Source: Treponema sp. (lineage in GTDB: Bacteria; Spirochaetota; Spirochaetia; Treponematales; Treponemataceae). Taken from it: a stretch of 64,000 nucleotides of DNA. The stretch is from positions 49,884-113,883 of the forward strand of contig JAFZKN010000022.1 of the NCBI GenBank assembly GCA_017553635.1, in the 5' to 3' direction. The translations under genes and the position numbers were made by a program. Positions within the stretch are counted from its first letter, which is position 1. The number at the start of each line of letters is the position of its first letter. This document shows, one piece after another, positions 1-8,897 of this stretch. The notes beneath the pieces were generated by a model that saw only the letters and a program-made list of their open reading frames with translations, did no database searches and had not been told where the DNA came from.

Positions 1-585
1 CCAGTAATACAAAATTCAAATTTTTCACTCAACTGGAGATCTGCCGTAATTTTAATTATAGCACTCCTTATTTATTATCGGCACGAATTTACTAAAAATC
101 AAACGAAAGATGCAGAAAAAATCAATATTTTTCAATGTTTTGCAAGCATTTCTACATGTTTCGGACTTTTGATGCTTTCAAATGTCATTCTTTCCGTTAT
201 TTCGTACCTGATACTTAAACAACCGGAAACACAGATAAATTACCAGAATACGACATCTTTTTCGATTTTCTCTACCGTGATTAATTTTCTCGTTGCCGGA
301 TTTTATGAAGAAGCCGTTTACAGACTTTATCTTCCTGCTGCACTGCGCACTTTTACATGTAAAATTCAGAATAAATATTTTATATATTTCATTGAATTTA
401 TATGCATTGTGATTTTCGCACTTGGCCACAGATATCTTGGCTGGATTGCCGTTATATATGCATTTTCTGCAGGAATTATATTAAGGTATTTTACATTAAA
501 ACACGGAACCATACTGATTCCGTTTATATGCCACGCTTTATATAATATACTCGTTTTTACTGCAGGCTTTCTTTTAGCGAATTAA
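1..585 (+). CDS. CPBP-family intramembrane metalloprotease (5' end outside window)
   Basis: The reading frame is open from the first base, so the start lies upstream and only the last 194 residues are seen. The fragment is very hydrophobic with several membrane helices. It carries the CPBP (Abi/CAAX protease-like) motifs: EEAVYR at about residue 103 of the visible part, and a second-histidine motif FALGHRYLG at about 140. Members cleave peptides within the membrane; bacterial ones are linked to bacteriocin self-immunity or protein processing, but nothing here tells which. The last 29 bases overlap the end of the convergent gene on the minus strand. The family call is firm; the substrate is unknown. 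Confidence 0.8.
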   Translation, partial: PVIQNSNFSLNWRSAVILIIALLIYYRHEFTKNQTKDAEKINIFQCFASISTCFGLLMLSNVILSVISYLILKQPETQINYQNTTSFSIFSTVINFLVAGFYEEAVYRLYLPAALRTFTCKIQNKYFIYFIEFICIVIFALGHRYLGWIAVIYAFSAGIILRYFTLKHGTILIPFICHALYNILVFTAGFLLAN

Positions 586-1552
586 AAGTCCATTCACTTA
601 TACAGTAAGTCCCGTTCAAATTTGAAATGAATTCTTTCTGTCTGTCCGTATAAATAATTGAAGGCTCTATATGCAGACGGTATGTATAGCAGTTTTCATT
701 GCCAATGACAGAAGGGACAAAAATATATGTATATTCAGTTCCCTTACCGTCAAAAACTTTTACGCAAGTTGCATTATCCGCAGACTGCTTTACACTCTCA
801 CCCAAAACAATTTTTGAATATCTCAGTGAAACAATTTTAGCATAAGCTTTTTCAGAAGCCGGTTTTTGAGTTAGCGCAGCATTTTTATTACCTGCATCAA
901 TATCATAAAACGTCATTGACTGTATTGAATCTGATTTTAAATTTTTTGAAATTGACTTTGGAAGTATATTATGATCACTCCAGAATGATGTATCCAGATC
1001 AAGATAATCTGCAATTTTTGAATCTATCGAATAAACCGTAATGTTTTTATCATTTTTAACAAAAATTCTATCAAGGGTCTGATTTAAAAATCCAAAATAA
1101 AGTTTAGAAACTGCAGTATTCTGGCTGTTGTAAAAAGTTACGCATACAGCATCTTCTTCGTTAAGACCAAAAGTCTTGTATTTTTGAATTATTTTTGAGG
1201 AAGAAATATGTTCTTTTGCATCAATTATGATTGCAAATTCCTGAATTGTCTGAGAAAGATTTATAAAATCTTTAACAATTGAACTGTCTGCTGGAAAAGT
1301 CAGATCAGTCTGATCCTGCAAAGTAAAATGCGCTCCCCAGAAATCATCAAGATTTAAAAGTTCAAGCTGACCTGCTTTAGGATGACTTATTGTAATTTTT
1401 GAAAGTTCATACTTTGGATTTAAAAGAGCAGACTTAACTGATTTTGTTTTTGTAAAGTCAGTTTTAGTTAAAAAGGAAAATGCAAAAAGCATTACGAGAA
1501 AAGCAAGGACTGATGATAATGCAAAAGCTTTTTTATCAGATGTAATTTTCAT
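557..1552 (-). CDS. DUF4340-type periplasmic protein of a Gld-like ABC cassette
   Basis: A protein of 331 residues with one N-terminal membrane helix (about residues 8-28) and a long soluble domain, which resembles DUF4340 proteins that sit next to GldG-like ABC subunits. The start at 1552 is preferred because AGGAAAAAGAG lies just before it; an upstream in-frame start would lack a binding site. It overlaps the end of the GldFG fusion gene by 17 bases and is the last gene of the minus-strand operon that begins at 6580. By position it should be an extracytoplasmic partner of that transporter. No catalytic motif is visible. The family call comes from the overall pattern and from context. Confidence 0.65.
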   Translation of the reverse strand: MKITSDKKAFALSSVLAFLVMLFAFSFLTKTDFTKTKSVKSALLNPKYELSKITISHPKAGQLELLNLDDFWGAHFTLQDQTDLTFPADSSIVKDFINLSQTIQEFAIIIDAKEHISSSKIIQKYKTFGLNEEDAVCVTFYNSQNTAVSKLYFGFLNQTLDRIFVKNDKNITVYSIDSKIADYLDLDTSFWSDHNILPKSISKNLKSDSIQSMTFYDIDAGNKNAALTQKPASEKAYAKIVSLRYSKIVLGESVKQSADNATCVKVFDGKGTEYTYIFVPSVIGNENCYTYRLHIEPSIIYTDRQKEFISNLNGTYCISEWTFNSLKESLQ

Positions 1553-3812
1553 AACTCTTTTTCCTGACAGAAGATAAAACTGCTGCACAAAGTGCGAGAA
1601 TAAAAATCGGAACTAAAAATCCGAAAACGGCAACTTTTCTCACAGCAATGATATAAGCATTTGTATCTGTAATTTTATAAAGCGAAGTATTTCTTACACC
1701 GCCATTTTGAAGTTTTGCAAGATCTGACTGTGATGAAAGATTAAGAATTGAGCAGATTAAAAAATCCAGGTTTCTGAAATCTCCCGTTTCGCCGCCAGAA
1801 AGTTCGAGTAAAAGATTTAAAACAAAATACTGATCTGAAATTACAATAACTTCAGGATTGCTGTTTGTCATAAAGTTGTAATAACCTGAAATTTCATGAT
1901 CAATTTTTATACCGAGTACTGACTGCTCTTTTGTAAAAAGAGGATCTTCTATCGGATGCTGTTCAACATAAAAAGGATTTGTAACATAAAGAAGTCCATC
2001 CGGGCTGTCTTTAATTTCCTTTACAGTCCATGCCATTTGAGAACTTTTAAAAAGCGGAATAATACCTGAGTTTTCTTTAATTGGACTTGCCCAGAACATC
2101 GTAATTCCGTTAGGGATATTTTTCTGCGGAAGAAGAGAAACCCACTGAGGATAATTTACATTTTCGTACTGGGGATTTTCCTGTCTTGAAGGATCATTTA
2201 AATCATTTTTATCTGATGAAACAAATCTTGCCCTTACGTTAGACAGATCGTTTACAATTTTATCTTCAAAATAAACTCCCCATTTATTCAAAACCGGAAT
2301 AAAGCTGTCATCATAATTTTTACTGATTTCCCAGCCCGTATTAATCCCGGTTCTGTATTGAGAAGTTGCAATCACAGCCTGCCCGCCTTTCAGGATAAAT
2401 TTTTCAATTACAGATGATTCTTCCCATGTCAGTTCTGACGTTCCAAAAAGTATGAGAGGAATGGAAGTTTCAAGCTGGTTTTCGATATAAGGCAGAGACT
2501 GTTTTGCAAGCGGGTATGGCTCTATATTTGAATTTTTTAAAATAAGCTCAAGATAATTGTAATCATCAGAAGTAAACTCGTTTCCGGCAAGAATGTAAAC
2601 GCCTGTTTTTTTATTTTTTATGAGAGAATTAAATCTCATATCAAGCTCAAACTCTAAAGATGCCGTCGATAGAACAAGCGGAAGAACTTCCTGCTTTCCC
2701 ATGTATTCAATTACAATTGCAGAGTAAACCTTTATAAATTCTGTCCTGTTGTTATTTACATTCTGAATCTGCTGAGGAGCAACTCCAAGCATCGAAAGGA
2801 CAGTCTGGTTTTCTTCTTTTCCTGCATCAAGAAGTTTTAGGGAAATTCTTTTGTTTTCTCTTGCACAGATTTTAAGGAACTCAAAAACATCTTTAACCTG
2901 AGGATAAGCAGAAAGAAGCTCTTTTGAACGGTAATAAGTAATTTTTACCGGAAATTCTGCAGTTTTAAGAATATCCTTTGTATAAGACGAAACAGAATAC
3001 TGCTTATCTTTAGTCAAATCAATTTTTTTATAAATTCTTGAATTATCCAAAAATGCAAATACTGTAATAAGAACAATGAGAATACTGTAAGTTTTTAGCG
3101 GCTTTTTAGAAAAATTCCTTCCCTTCTTTTTTTCACTGACAAAATATGAAGCTGTAATAAAACAGAGCGATGTAAGGACATAAAAGAAAAGATCCCTTGT
3201 ATCAATAATTCCCTTTACAAAAGAGTCAAGATGATATGAAAAGCAGATTGTATTAAAAAACGATACGAAAAAGTCACTGCAGTTTACATAAAGCGGAACT
3301 GTATAAAGTGAATTAATTGAAAGCATTATTACGATGCTCAGTGCAAGAAGAAGCGGCTTTACAGAAATAAGTTCATCAAGAAAAAGACAGAACGAAGCGG
3401 CTAAAAGTGAATAAAAAATAATCCCGGTAAAACCTGTAAAGACCTGCGCTGCTTCTACATCTCCAAATGCATTTACGCATACAGGAATTATGACAAGAGG
3501 AATTGTAATTACAAAAGCAAGTATCACTACAGATACAATTTTTGAAACTATGATTTTTATCGAAGCAAATGGAAAATTATTTTCTGCATCGCGATTTGAT
3601 AAAACGAGAACAAAAAGCGGAATAATTAAACTGTACATATACGGAATCATTGCAAAAAGTGACGACAAATCAGTCGAACCGAAACCGTAGATAAAAAAAC
3701 GGTTAAAGCCGAAAAACTGAACGAATGCGCTTATGTAAAGTATAATTGCACAGATAAATACAACCCTGATATGAGAAAATAAATCTTTTATTACAAGCGG
3801 TTTTTCAATCAT
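1536..3812 (-). CDS. Fused GldF/GldG-type ABC permease and auxiliary domain
   Basis: 758 residues. About residues 1-250 contain six or so hydrophobic helices typical of an ABC-2 (GldF-like) permease. After another helix near 240-255 comes a large soluble region like the GldG / ABC-transporter auxiliary domain (starts near DLTKDKQYSVS, with a later segment ILFGTSELTWEES), and a final membrane helix lies near 735-750. In Bacteroidetes GldF and GldG are separate; here they form one chain. The start overlaps the stop of the ATPase gene by four bases (ATGA), which suggests translational coupling. Such cassettes occur widely outside gliding bacteria and their cargo is not established. Role here: export or envelope function, inferred. 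Confidence 0.75.
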   Translation of the reverse strand: MIEKPLVIKDLFSHIRVVFICAIILYISAFVQFFGFNRFFIYGFGSTDLSSLFAMIPYMYSLIIPLFVLVLSNRDAENNFPFASIKIIVSKIVSVVILAFVITIPLVIIPVCVNAFGDVEAAQVFTGFTGIIFYSLLAASFCLFLDELISVKPLLLALSIVIMLSINSLYTVPLYVNCSDFFVSFFNTICFSYHLDSFVKGIIDTRDLFFYVLTSLCFITASYFVSEKKKGRNFSKKPLKTYSILIVLITVFAFLDNSRIYKKIDLTKDKQYSVSSYTKDILKTAEFPVKITYYRSKELLSAYPQVKDVFEFLKICARENKRISLKLLDAGKEENQTVLSMLGVAPQQIQNVNNNRTEFIKVYSAIVIEYMGKQEVLPLVLSTASLEFELDMRFNSLIKNKKTGVYILAGNEFTSDDYNYLELILKNSNIEPYPLAKQSLPYIENQLETSIPLILFGTSELTWEESSVIEKFILKGGQAVIATSQYRTGINTGWEISKNYDDSFIPVLNKWGVYFEDKIVNDLSNVRARFVSSDKNDLNDPSRQENPQYENVNYPQWVSLLPQKNIPNGITMFWASPIKENSGIIPLFKSSQMAWTVKEIKDSPDGLLYVTNPFYVEQHPIEDPLFTKEQSVLGIKIDHEISGYYNFMTNSNPEVIVISDQYFVLNLLLELSGGETGDFRNLDFLICSILNLSSQSDLAKLQNGGVRNTSLYKITDTNAYIIAVRKVAVFGFLVPIFILALCAAVLSSVRKKSYENYI

Positions 3813-4555
3813 TTTACACCAGCCTTTTTAGTAAGATTTATATATGCTTCTTCAAGGTTTGACGCCTTTTGATTTTTCTTTATTATGTCAATTGAATCAG
3901 AAGCAAGAAGTTTTCCGTGCGAAATTATTACTGCACTGTCACAGAGTTTTTCTGCTTCACTCATGATGTGAGTTGAAAGTAAAATTGTCTTATCTTTTGA
4001 AAGCTTTTTTATTATGTTACGAGTCTCAATTATCTGGTCGGGATCAAGACCGCTTGCAGGTTCATCAAGAATAAGGATTTCCGGATTGTGAATAAGACTT
4101 GCAGCAAAACTTACCCTCTGTGTATAACCTTTTGAAAGAGTTGATATTTTCTGTTTTAAAACATCAGTAAGTTTAAAATCTTCGATTACCTTTTCAAGTG
4201 CTTTTTTTTCACTTATTTTTCTTATGTCCATTATCATTTTTAAATATTCAATTACAGAAAACGATTTATAAAGATATGGATTTTCACTTACATAACCTAT
4301 CAGATTTCTTGATTTTTCTATATCGACAGACGTATCAAATTTATTGTTTTCCCTATCATAGACAAAAATATTTCCTGATGTCGGATAATGAATCGAACAG
4401 ATGGCTTTAATAATTGTAGTTTTTCCTGCACCGTTAGGACCTAAAAGACCTGTTATAGAACCTGGTTTTACACAGAAAGAAACATCACTTACCGCCGTTT
4501 TAGGCTTTGAAAATAAAGTCTTATATTCTTTTGAAAAATTTACAGCTTCTATCAT
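3809..4555 (-). CDS. ABC transporter ATPase (GldA-like)
   Basis: 248 residues with a full ABC ATPase set: Walker A GPNGAGKTT at residues 39-47, signature LSKGYTQ at 140-146, Walker B LILDEP at 161-166 with the following D-loop SGLD, and the switch histidine in STHIMSEAE near 196. It provides ATP hydrolysis for the membrane/auxiliary fusion encoded immediately downstream. Its start abuts the stop of the RNase Z gene, so the run FemAB, RNase Z, ATPase, GldFG, DUF4340 is probably one transcript. Assignment to the GldA-like multidrug/gliding subgroup rests on the downstream partners. Confidence 0.9.
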   Translation of the reverse strand: MIEAVNFSKEYKTLFSKPKTAVSDVSFCVKPGSITGLLGPNGAGKTTIIKAICSIHYPTSGNIFVYDRENNKFDTSVDIEKSRNLIGYVSENPYLYKSFSVIEYLKMIMDIRKISEKKALEKVIEDFKLTDVLKQKISTLSKGYTQRVSFAASLIHNPEILILDEPASGLDPDQIIETRNIIKKLSKDKTILLSTHIMSEAEKLCDSAVIISHGKLLASDSIDIIKKNQKASNLEEAYINLTKKAGVK

Positions 4556-5482
4556 TTAATCCTCAAACGGAATTTCAAAATGCATTCTGTCTTTAGAAAG
4601 AATTGCACCAGGATAGATTTCCTGAGCTTCCTTTTCTAAAACACTAAGCTCCCTGTCTGTGTAACGCGGGCTGTAATGAATCATTGCCATTTTTTTAGAA
4701 TTACTGTCACGGGCAATCGTTGCTGCCTGCGATGCCGTCATGTGCTTTTTTTCTTTTGCCTGGTCTAAAAGCGCGTTTTCAAACATTGCTTCACAGACAA
4801 GAAGGTCAGAATCCTTAACTTCTTTTGCAATAGAATCAAGATAAAGAGTATCCGTTACGTAAGAAAATTTTCTTCCCTTACGGGGCTTTCCGAGAACATC
4901 TTCCGGCTTTACATCTTTCCCGTCCAGAGACTTAACAATCTCTCCGTTCTGAAGTTTTGACCAAAGCGGTCCGCATGGAACACCAAGCTGTTTTGCTTTT
5001 TCAGGATTAAATTCTCCTGCCCGTTCTTTTTCTTCGAGTGCATAACCTACACAGACTTTTGTATGATTTAAAGGGAACGCGCGTATTACAAAGTCTTTTT
5101 CTTCGTGAACGACACAGGGTGCCGTAATTTCCTTTACAATAACAGGATAATTTATGTACATGTCCAGGACCTTGCGGCTTGTTTCAATATATTCAGCAAT
5201 TTTAGGAGGTCCGTAAATATAAAGCGGCTCCGTTCTGTCTACCTGACTTGAAAGCATCATAATTCCAGGAAGGCCTGTTACATGGTCTGCATGTGTATGA
5301 GAAACGAAAATGGCATTGATTTTTTTCCACCTTAAATTAAGCCTTTTAAGCGAAACCTGAGTTCCTTCTCCGCCATCAAAAAGAAAAAGGTCCCCGTCAC
5401 GGCGCAAAAGCACCGAACAAAGATGTCTGTATGGTAAAGGCTGCATTCCGCCACAGCCTAAAATAAAAGCTTCCATGTTCAT
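4556..5482 (-). CDS. rnz: Ribonuclease Z (tRNA 3' processing)
   Basis: 308 residues of metallo-beta-lactamase fold. The zinc-binding motif SHTHADH is at residues 61-67 (H62, H64, D66, H67), and the C-terminal motif AMIHYSPRY supplies the last histidine. The glycine-rich N-terminus FILGCGG and the length fit the short RNase Z class, which cuts tRNA precursors after the discriminator base. This matches the two tRNA genes in the window, which do not encode CCA. A second in-frame start two codons later is equally possible. The gene abuts the FemAB gene and the ATPase gene with no gaps. Confidence 0.92.
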   Translation of the reverse strand: MNMEAFILGCGGMQPLPYRHLCSVLLRRDGDLFLFDGGEGTQVSLKRLNLRWKKINAIFVSHTHADHVTGLPGIMMLSSQVDRTEPLYIYGPPKIAEYIETSRKVLDMYINYPVIVKEITAPCVVHEEKDFVIRAFPLNHTKVCVGYALEEKERAGEFNPEKAKQLGVPCGPLWSKLQNGEIVKSLDGKDVKPEDVLGKPRKGRKFSYVTDTLYLDSIAKEVKDSDLLVCEAMFENALLDQAKEKKHMTASQAATIARDSNSKKMAMIHYSPRYTDRELSVLEKEAQEIYPGAILSKDRMHFEIPFED

Positions 5483-6580
5483 TCAGCGACCCCTGATTTT
5501 TTTTAATACGACTTTGTGCCAGAAAGCGCGTAATTTTTCTGCTGCCGAATAAAGCCGGTAAACCGCCTTAAGCTTAATGTCAAAGGAACCCGGTCTGTGG
5601 ATGTTTTTTCCACCGAAATTGGCCTTAAACATATAAAGCCCATGCATAGGATGATTTTCATCTTTTCCTTCAGGCGGCATTCCGTACATATCATAATATT
5701 TTGAGCCATAAGCTTTTGCATCCTGCATTGCAGTCCACTGCAAAAGGTGATTCGGCATTAAATTGCGTTTTCTGTTTGAACTTGCTCCATAAAGATAAAT
5801 TGCTTCATCATGAGAAAAAAGCGTCATAATCGAGGCAATTTCCTGACCTTCATGTTCTGCAATATACAGAGTAACAAGTGGACTGTCTTTTCCAAGTTCA
5901 ATTTCATCAGAAGAAAATTTTAAAAGATCAAGGTAATAAGACTTAGCATGGCTTGAATTTCCATCTCTGGCGTTAGTTTCATTTGTTAATTCATAGAATT
6001 TGTCTACTTTTTCAGACATGTTAAGACAATTTCTAGAGTATTTTTTTATTGTAACGCCCTTGCGTTCACTTAACCTGATGTTGTAACGCCATTTTGAATG
6101 CATTTTTTCAAGAATCTGTTCTGCAGTACAGGTCAGATCTATCTGTGTACTGTCAGGCGGCTGAATGTCAGTTCTGTTCTTTTTTATATTAAGTCCGTTC
6201 TTTTTTGCAGCGGTTTTAAATTCGATGTTGAACGCATCACGTTCTTCAGGAGTATCAAAAATCAAATCTGGGTCAAATCTTATGGCTATAGTATTTGCAG
6301 GAAGATACGGCTTTAATGCCTCTGCAGTCTTACAGAGATTTTCCGCAAGACTGGAAGGATCTTTGTCTGAAACTTTCGGGAAAAGAGGAACATAGGCGAT
6401 TGAAAAAAGGCCCTTACAGAAATTCCTGTTTAATACGGCACATTCATTTCCATCTACTGAAAAGCGGCGGTAAGTCCACCCGTGACGTGATTTAAATGTA
6501 CACCAGAACGGAGTCTGAAGAAAACTTCCGTCATTCGGGTGCTTAGATTCGTTAATTTGAGTTACCAATACTTCAGACAT
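5483..6580 (-). CDS. FemAB-family peptidoglycan aminoacyltransferase
   Basis: About 365 residues with the FemAB (GNAT-like double) fold pattern: SKWRYNIRLSERKGV near residue 155 and a C-terminal DMYGMPPEG / GLYMFKANFGG block typical of FemX/MurM proteins that add an amino acid to the lipid II stem peptide. There are two ATGs, at 6586 and 6580. The second is chosen because an extended -10 box (TGATACAAT) directly abuts the first, so a transcript would begin at about the second ATG. First gene of the minus-strand operon to 557. The family is clear; which amino acid is transferred cannot be read. Confidence 0.85.
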   Translation of the reverse strand: MSEVLVTQINESKHPNDGSFLQTPFWCTFKSRHGWTYRRFSVDGNECAVLNRNFCKGLFSIAYVPLFPKVSDKDPSSLAENLCKTAEALKPYLPANTIAIRFDPDLIFDTPEERDAFNIEFKTAAKKNGLNIKKNRTDIQPPDSTQIDLTCTAEQILEKMHSKWRYNIRLSERKGVTIKKYSRNCLNMSEKVDKFYELTNETNARDGNSSHAKSYYLDLLKFSSDEIELGKDSPLVTLYIAEHEGQEIASIMTLFSHDEAIYLYGASSNRKRNLMPNHLLQWTAMQDAKAYGSKYYDMYGMPPEGKDENHPMHGLYMFKANFGGKNIHRPGSFDIKLKAVYRLYSAAEKLRAFWHKVVLKKIRGR

Positions 6581-6586
6581 ACTCAT

Positions 6587-6595
6587 ATTGTATCA
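6587..6595 (-). promoter_or_regulatory. Extended -10 promoter of the FemAB operon
   Basis: On the minus strand TGATACAAT matches TGnTATAAT with one mismatch. No good -35 box is seen 16-18 bases upstream, as is common with extended -10 sites. It ends 6 bases before the ATG at 6580, predicting a nearly leaderless mRNA. Confidence 0.5.
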
Positions 6596-6664
6596 GAAAT
6601 TAAATAAATATGGAACATACTGCAGAATACTTCCCTTTATATAAAAGGCCGGATAAACGTCCAT

Positions 6665-6693
6665 TTGACTATTTTTTTTTAACTGAATATACT
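6665..6693 (+). promoter_or_regulatory. Sigma70-type promoter for the pan/coa operon
   Basis: TTGACT, 17-base spacer, TATACT. It lies in the 263-base gap between divergent operons and gives a leader of about 150 nt before panB. The leader holds a GTCGC...GCGAC hairpin (about 6697-6728) and a CTGAAT...ATTCAG hairpin (about 6763-6790). I see no known riboswitch in it. Confidence 0.65.
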
Positions 6694-6849
6694 TAAGTCG
6701 CAGCGTTGATTCAGTTTGAACAGCGACTGTTTTCTTAAATTAAAAAGAAAGGAATTTATTAAACTGAATGAACTTATAAAAAAAATTCAGTATAAAAAAA
6801 TTCCACCTACATCACAAAATAGACTTGATTCTATAAAGGGACAGGTACT

Positions 6850-7620
6850 ATGACTACTCTCGACTTTCCGTTACGAAAAAATAACGGAGATAAAATTTCT
6901 ATGGTTACGTGCTACGACTCATCCTTTGCGAGCCTTATCGAAAGCACGGAAATTGACTGCATTTTAATCGGTGACAGCTGCGCAATGGTCATGCACGGAC
7001 AGCCGACTACCCTTCCTGCCGACATTGACATGATGGTTTCTCATACTAAGTCTGTGCGGAACACAACTAAAAAGTTCATCGTTTCTGACATGCCATTTCT
7101 TACTACAAGAAAAGGAGTTGAATTTGCAACTGAATGCGCAGGGAAGCTTTTAGTTGCCGGAGCTAACGCCGTTAAAATCGAAGGCGTTGACGGACAGCGT
7201 GATATAATCGATCATCTTGTTCAAAGCGGAATTCCTGTAATGAGCCACCTTGGGCTTACTCCGCAGTTTTTTAATGCATTTGGCGGACATAAAAGACAGG
7301 GAAAAACCGAAGACTCTGTAGAAAAAATTAAACGTGAAGCAAAGATGGCAGAAGAAGCAGGATGCTTTGCAATTGTTTTAGAATGCATTCCGCCTGAGCT
7401 TGCACAGGAAATTACAGAAAGTGTTTCAATTCCTACAATCGGAATCGGATGCTCAAATACATGTGACGGACAGGTGCTGGTTTTACAGGACCTTCTTGGA
7501 ATGAGTAATTTTACTCCAAAGTTTGTAAAAAAATATTTAGACGGAAAAACTCTGATTACCAATGCGCTTAATCAGTATGCACGCGATGTTAAAAACGGAG
7601 TATCAAATGAAAGTAATTAA
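6850..7620 (+). CDS. panB: 3-methyl-2-oxobutanoate hydroxymethyltransferase
   Basis: 256 residues, normal PanB length. It has the TIM-barrel enzyme's motifs: MVTCYDSSFA near residue 18, GDSCAMVMHG near 42 (metal-binding aspartate), SHLGLTPQ near 132, and ECIPPELA near 178 with the catalytic glutamate. It transfers a hydroxymethyl group from methylene-tetrahydrofolate to alpha-ketoisovalerate, the first step of pantothenate synthesis. The start has AAGGGACAGG before it. First gene of a six-gene operon; its end overlaps panC by 14 bases. Confidence 0.97.
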   Translation: MTTLDFPLRKNNGDKISMVTCYDSSFASLIESTEIDCILIGDSCAMVMHGQPTTLPADIDMMVSHTKSVRNTTKKFIVSDMPFLTTRKGVEFATECAGKLLVAGANAVKIEGVDGQRDIIDHLVQSGIPVMSHLGLTPQFFNAFGGHKRQGKTEDSVEKIKREAKMAEEAGCFAIVLECIPPELAQEITESVSIPTIGIGCSNTCDGQVLVLQDLLGMSNFTPKFVKKYLDGKTLITNALNQYARDVKNGVSNESN

Positions 7621-8365
7621 AACTGTAGAAGAATTTAAAAACATAAGGAAAACACTTGAAGGAAAGAAAATCGGTTTTGTTCCTACAATGGGTGGACTTC
7701 ACCAGGGACATCTTTCTCTTGTAAAAAAATCTGTAAGTGAAAACGAAGTTACTGTTGTAAGCGTTTATCTTAACCCTACACAGTTTAACGATAAAAAAGA
7801 TTTAGAAACCTACCCTGCAGATTTTAAAGAAGACAAAGCTTTTCTTGAAAAAGAAAATGTTGATTATCTTTTTGCGCCGACTTATGATCAGATGTATCCT
7901 GACAGTTACAGATATAAGGTTACAGAAAGTGAATTAAGTAAAACTTTATGCGGTGCTTCGCGACCTGGACACTTTGACGGAGTTTTAACTGTTGTAATGA
8001 AGCTTTTTAATATCGTAAGGCCTGTTAATGCTTACTTTGGAGAAAAAGACTTTCAGCAGTATGAGCTTTTACGCGGAATGATTGATGCATTTTTTATGGA
8101 CATTAATATTGTTCCGTGTCCGATTGTAAGAGAAGAAAACGGACTTGCTGTAAGTTCAAGAAACAGAAAGCTTTCACAACAGGGACTTAAAACTGCTCCA
8201 CGACTCCATGAAATTTTATGTGAGAACTCAACCTTAGAGCAGAAAAAGAAAGAGCTTGAAAGCTCAGGTTTTAAAGTTGACTATCTTACTTTAAAAGACA
8301 ACAGACTTTATGCCGCGGCTTTTTTAGAGAACGTGAGGTTAATCGATAATGTCGAATGCAGGTAA
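7607..8365 (+). CDS. panC: Pantothenate synthetase
   Basis: 252 residues. PTMGGLHQGHLSLV near residue 20 is the nucleotidyltransferase HxGH signature; FGEKDFQQ near 145 and the VREENGLAVSSRN segment near 165 bind ATP and pantoate. It condenses pantoate with beta-alanine using ATP. The ATG at 7607 is chosen because CGGAG stands upstream and the protein then begins at the usual MKVIKTV. It is shorter than E. coli PanC at the C-terminus but retains the catalytic part. Overlaps panB (14 bases) and coaC (17 bases), pointing to coupled translation. Confidence 0.96.
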   Translation: MKVIKTVEEFKNIRKTLEGKKIGFVPTMGGLHQGHLSLVKKSVSENEVTVVSVYLNPTQFNDKKDLETYPADFKEDKAFLEKENVDYLFAPTYDQMYPDSYRYKVTESELSKTLCGASRPGHFDGVLTVVMKLFNIVRPVNAYFGEKDFQQYELLRGMIDAFFMDINIVPCPIVREENGLAVSSRNRKLSQQGLKTAPRLHEILCENSTLEQKKKELESSGFKVDYLTLKDNRLYAAAFLENVRLIDNVECR

Positions 8366-8897
8366 AAATATTTTATTGTATGTAAGCGGCTCAATTTCGT
8401 GTTTTAAAGCATGTTCACTTATAAGTCTTCTTACCAAAAATAATTTTGATGTACGCGTTATTGCAAGCCGTGACAGTTTTAATTTTATCGGTAAGGCAAG
8501 TCTTGAAGGACTTTCTCATCATAAAGTTCATACAGATATGTTTAACGATGAATTTGAAATTCCTCATATTGAACTTGCACAAAAATGGGCAGATTTAATA
8601 ATTGCATATCCTGCAAGTGCAGACTGCATAAACCGTCTTGCATCGGGGCTATGCGATGATTTATTTGGTGCTGTATGCATTGCAAATAATTATAAAAAAC
8701 CTTTATGGCTTTCTCCTGCAATGAACATACAGATGTATTTACATCCTGCAGTTCAATCCTCTCTTGAAAAGCTTAAAAGCTGGGGAACAGTTATTTTAGA
8801 AAGCCCTGCGGGGCATCTTGCATGCGGCGATGACGGAAAGGGACGGCTTTTAGAACCACAAGATGCTTTTATAAAAATTAAGGAATATTTTTCATGA
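8349..8897 (+). CDS. coaC: Phosphopantothenoylcysteine decarboxylase (stand-alone CoaC)
   Basis: 182 residues of the flavoprotein decarboxylase family. The N-terminal ILLYVSGSISCFK binds FMN, HIELAQKWADL near 75 holds the catalytic histidine, PAMNIQMYLHP near 125 is the PXMNXXMW-type substrate motif (with W replaced), and HLACGDDGKGRL near 155 is the flap cysteine motif. It makes 4'-phosphopantetheine. In many bacteria this domain is fused to CoaB; here CoaC and CoaB are separate genes with a four-base ATGA overlap, as in streptococci and enterococci. Confidence 0.93.
   Translation: MSNAGKNILLYVSGSISCFKACSLISLLTKNNFDVRVIASRDSFNFIGKASLEGLSHHKVHTDMFNDEFEIPHIELAQKWADLIIAYPASADCINRLASGLCDDLFGAVCIANNYKKPLWLSPAMNIQMYLHPAVQSSLEKLKSWGTVILESPAGHLACGDDGKGRLLEPQDAFIKIKEYFS

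Noticed and set aside
6700..6849. Riboswitch in the panB leader
   Set aside because: Two small hairpins are visible, but no conserved riboswitch core and no terminator or sequestered binding site.
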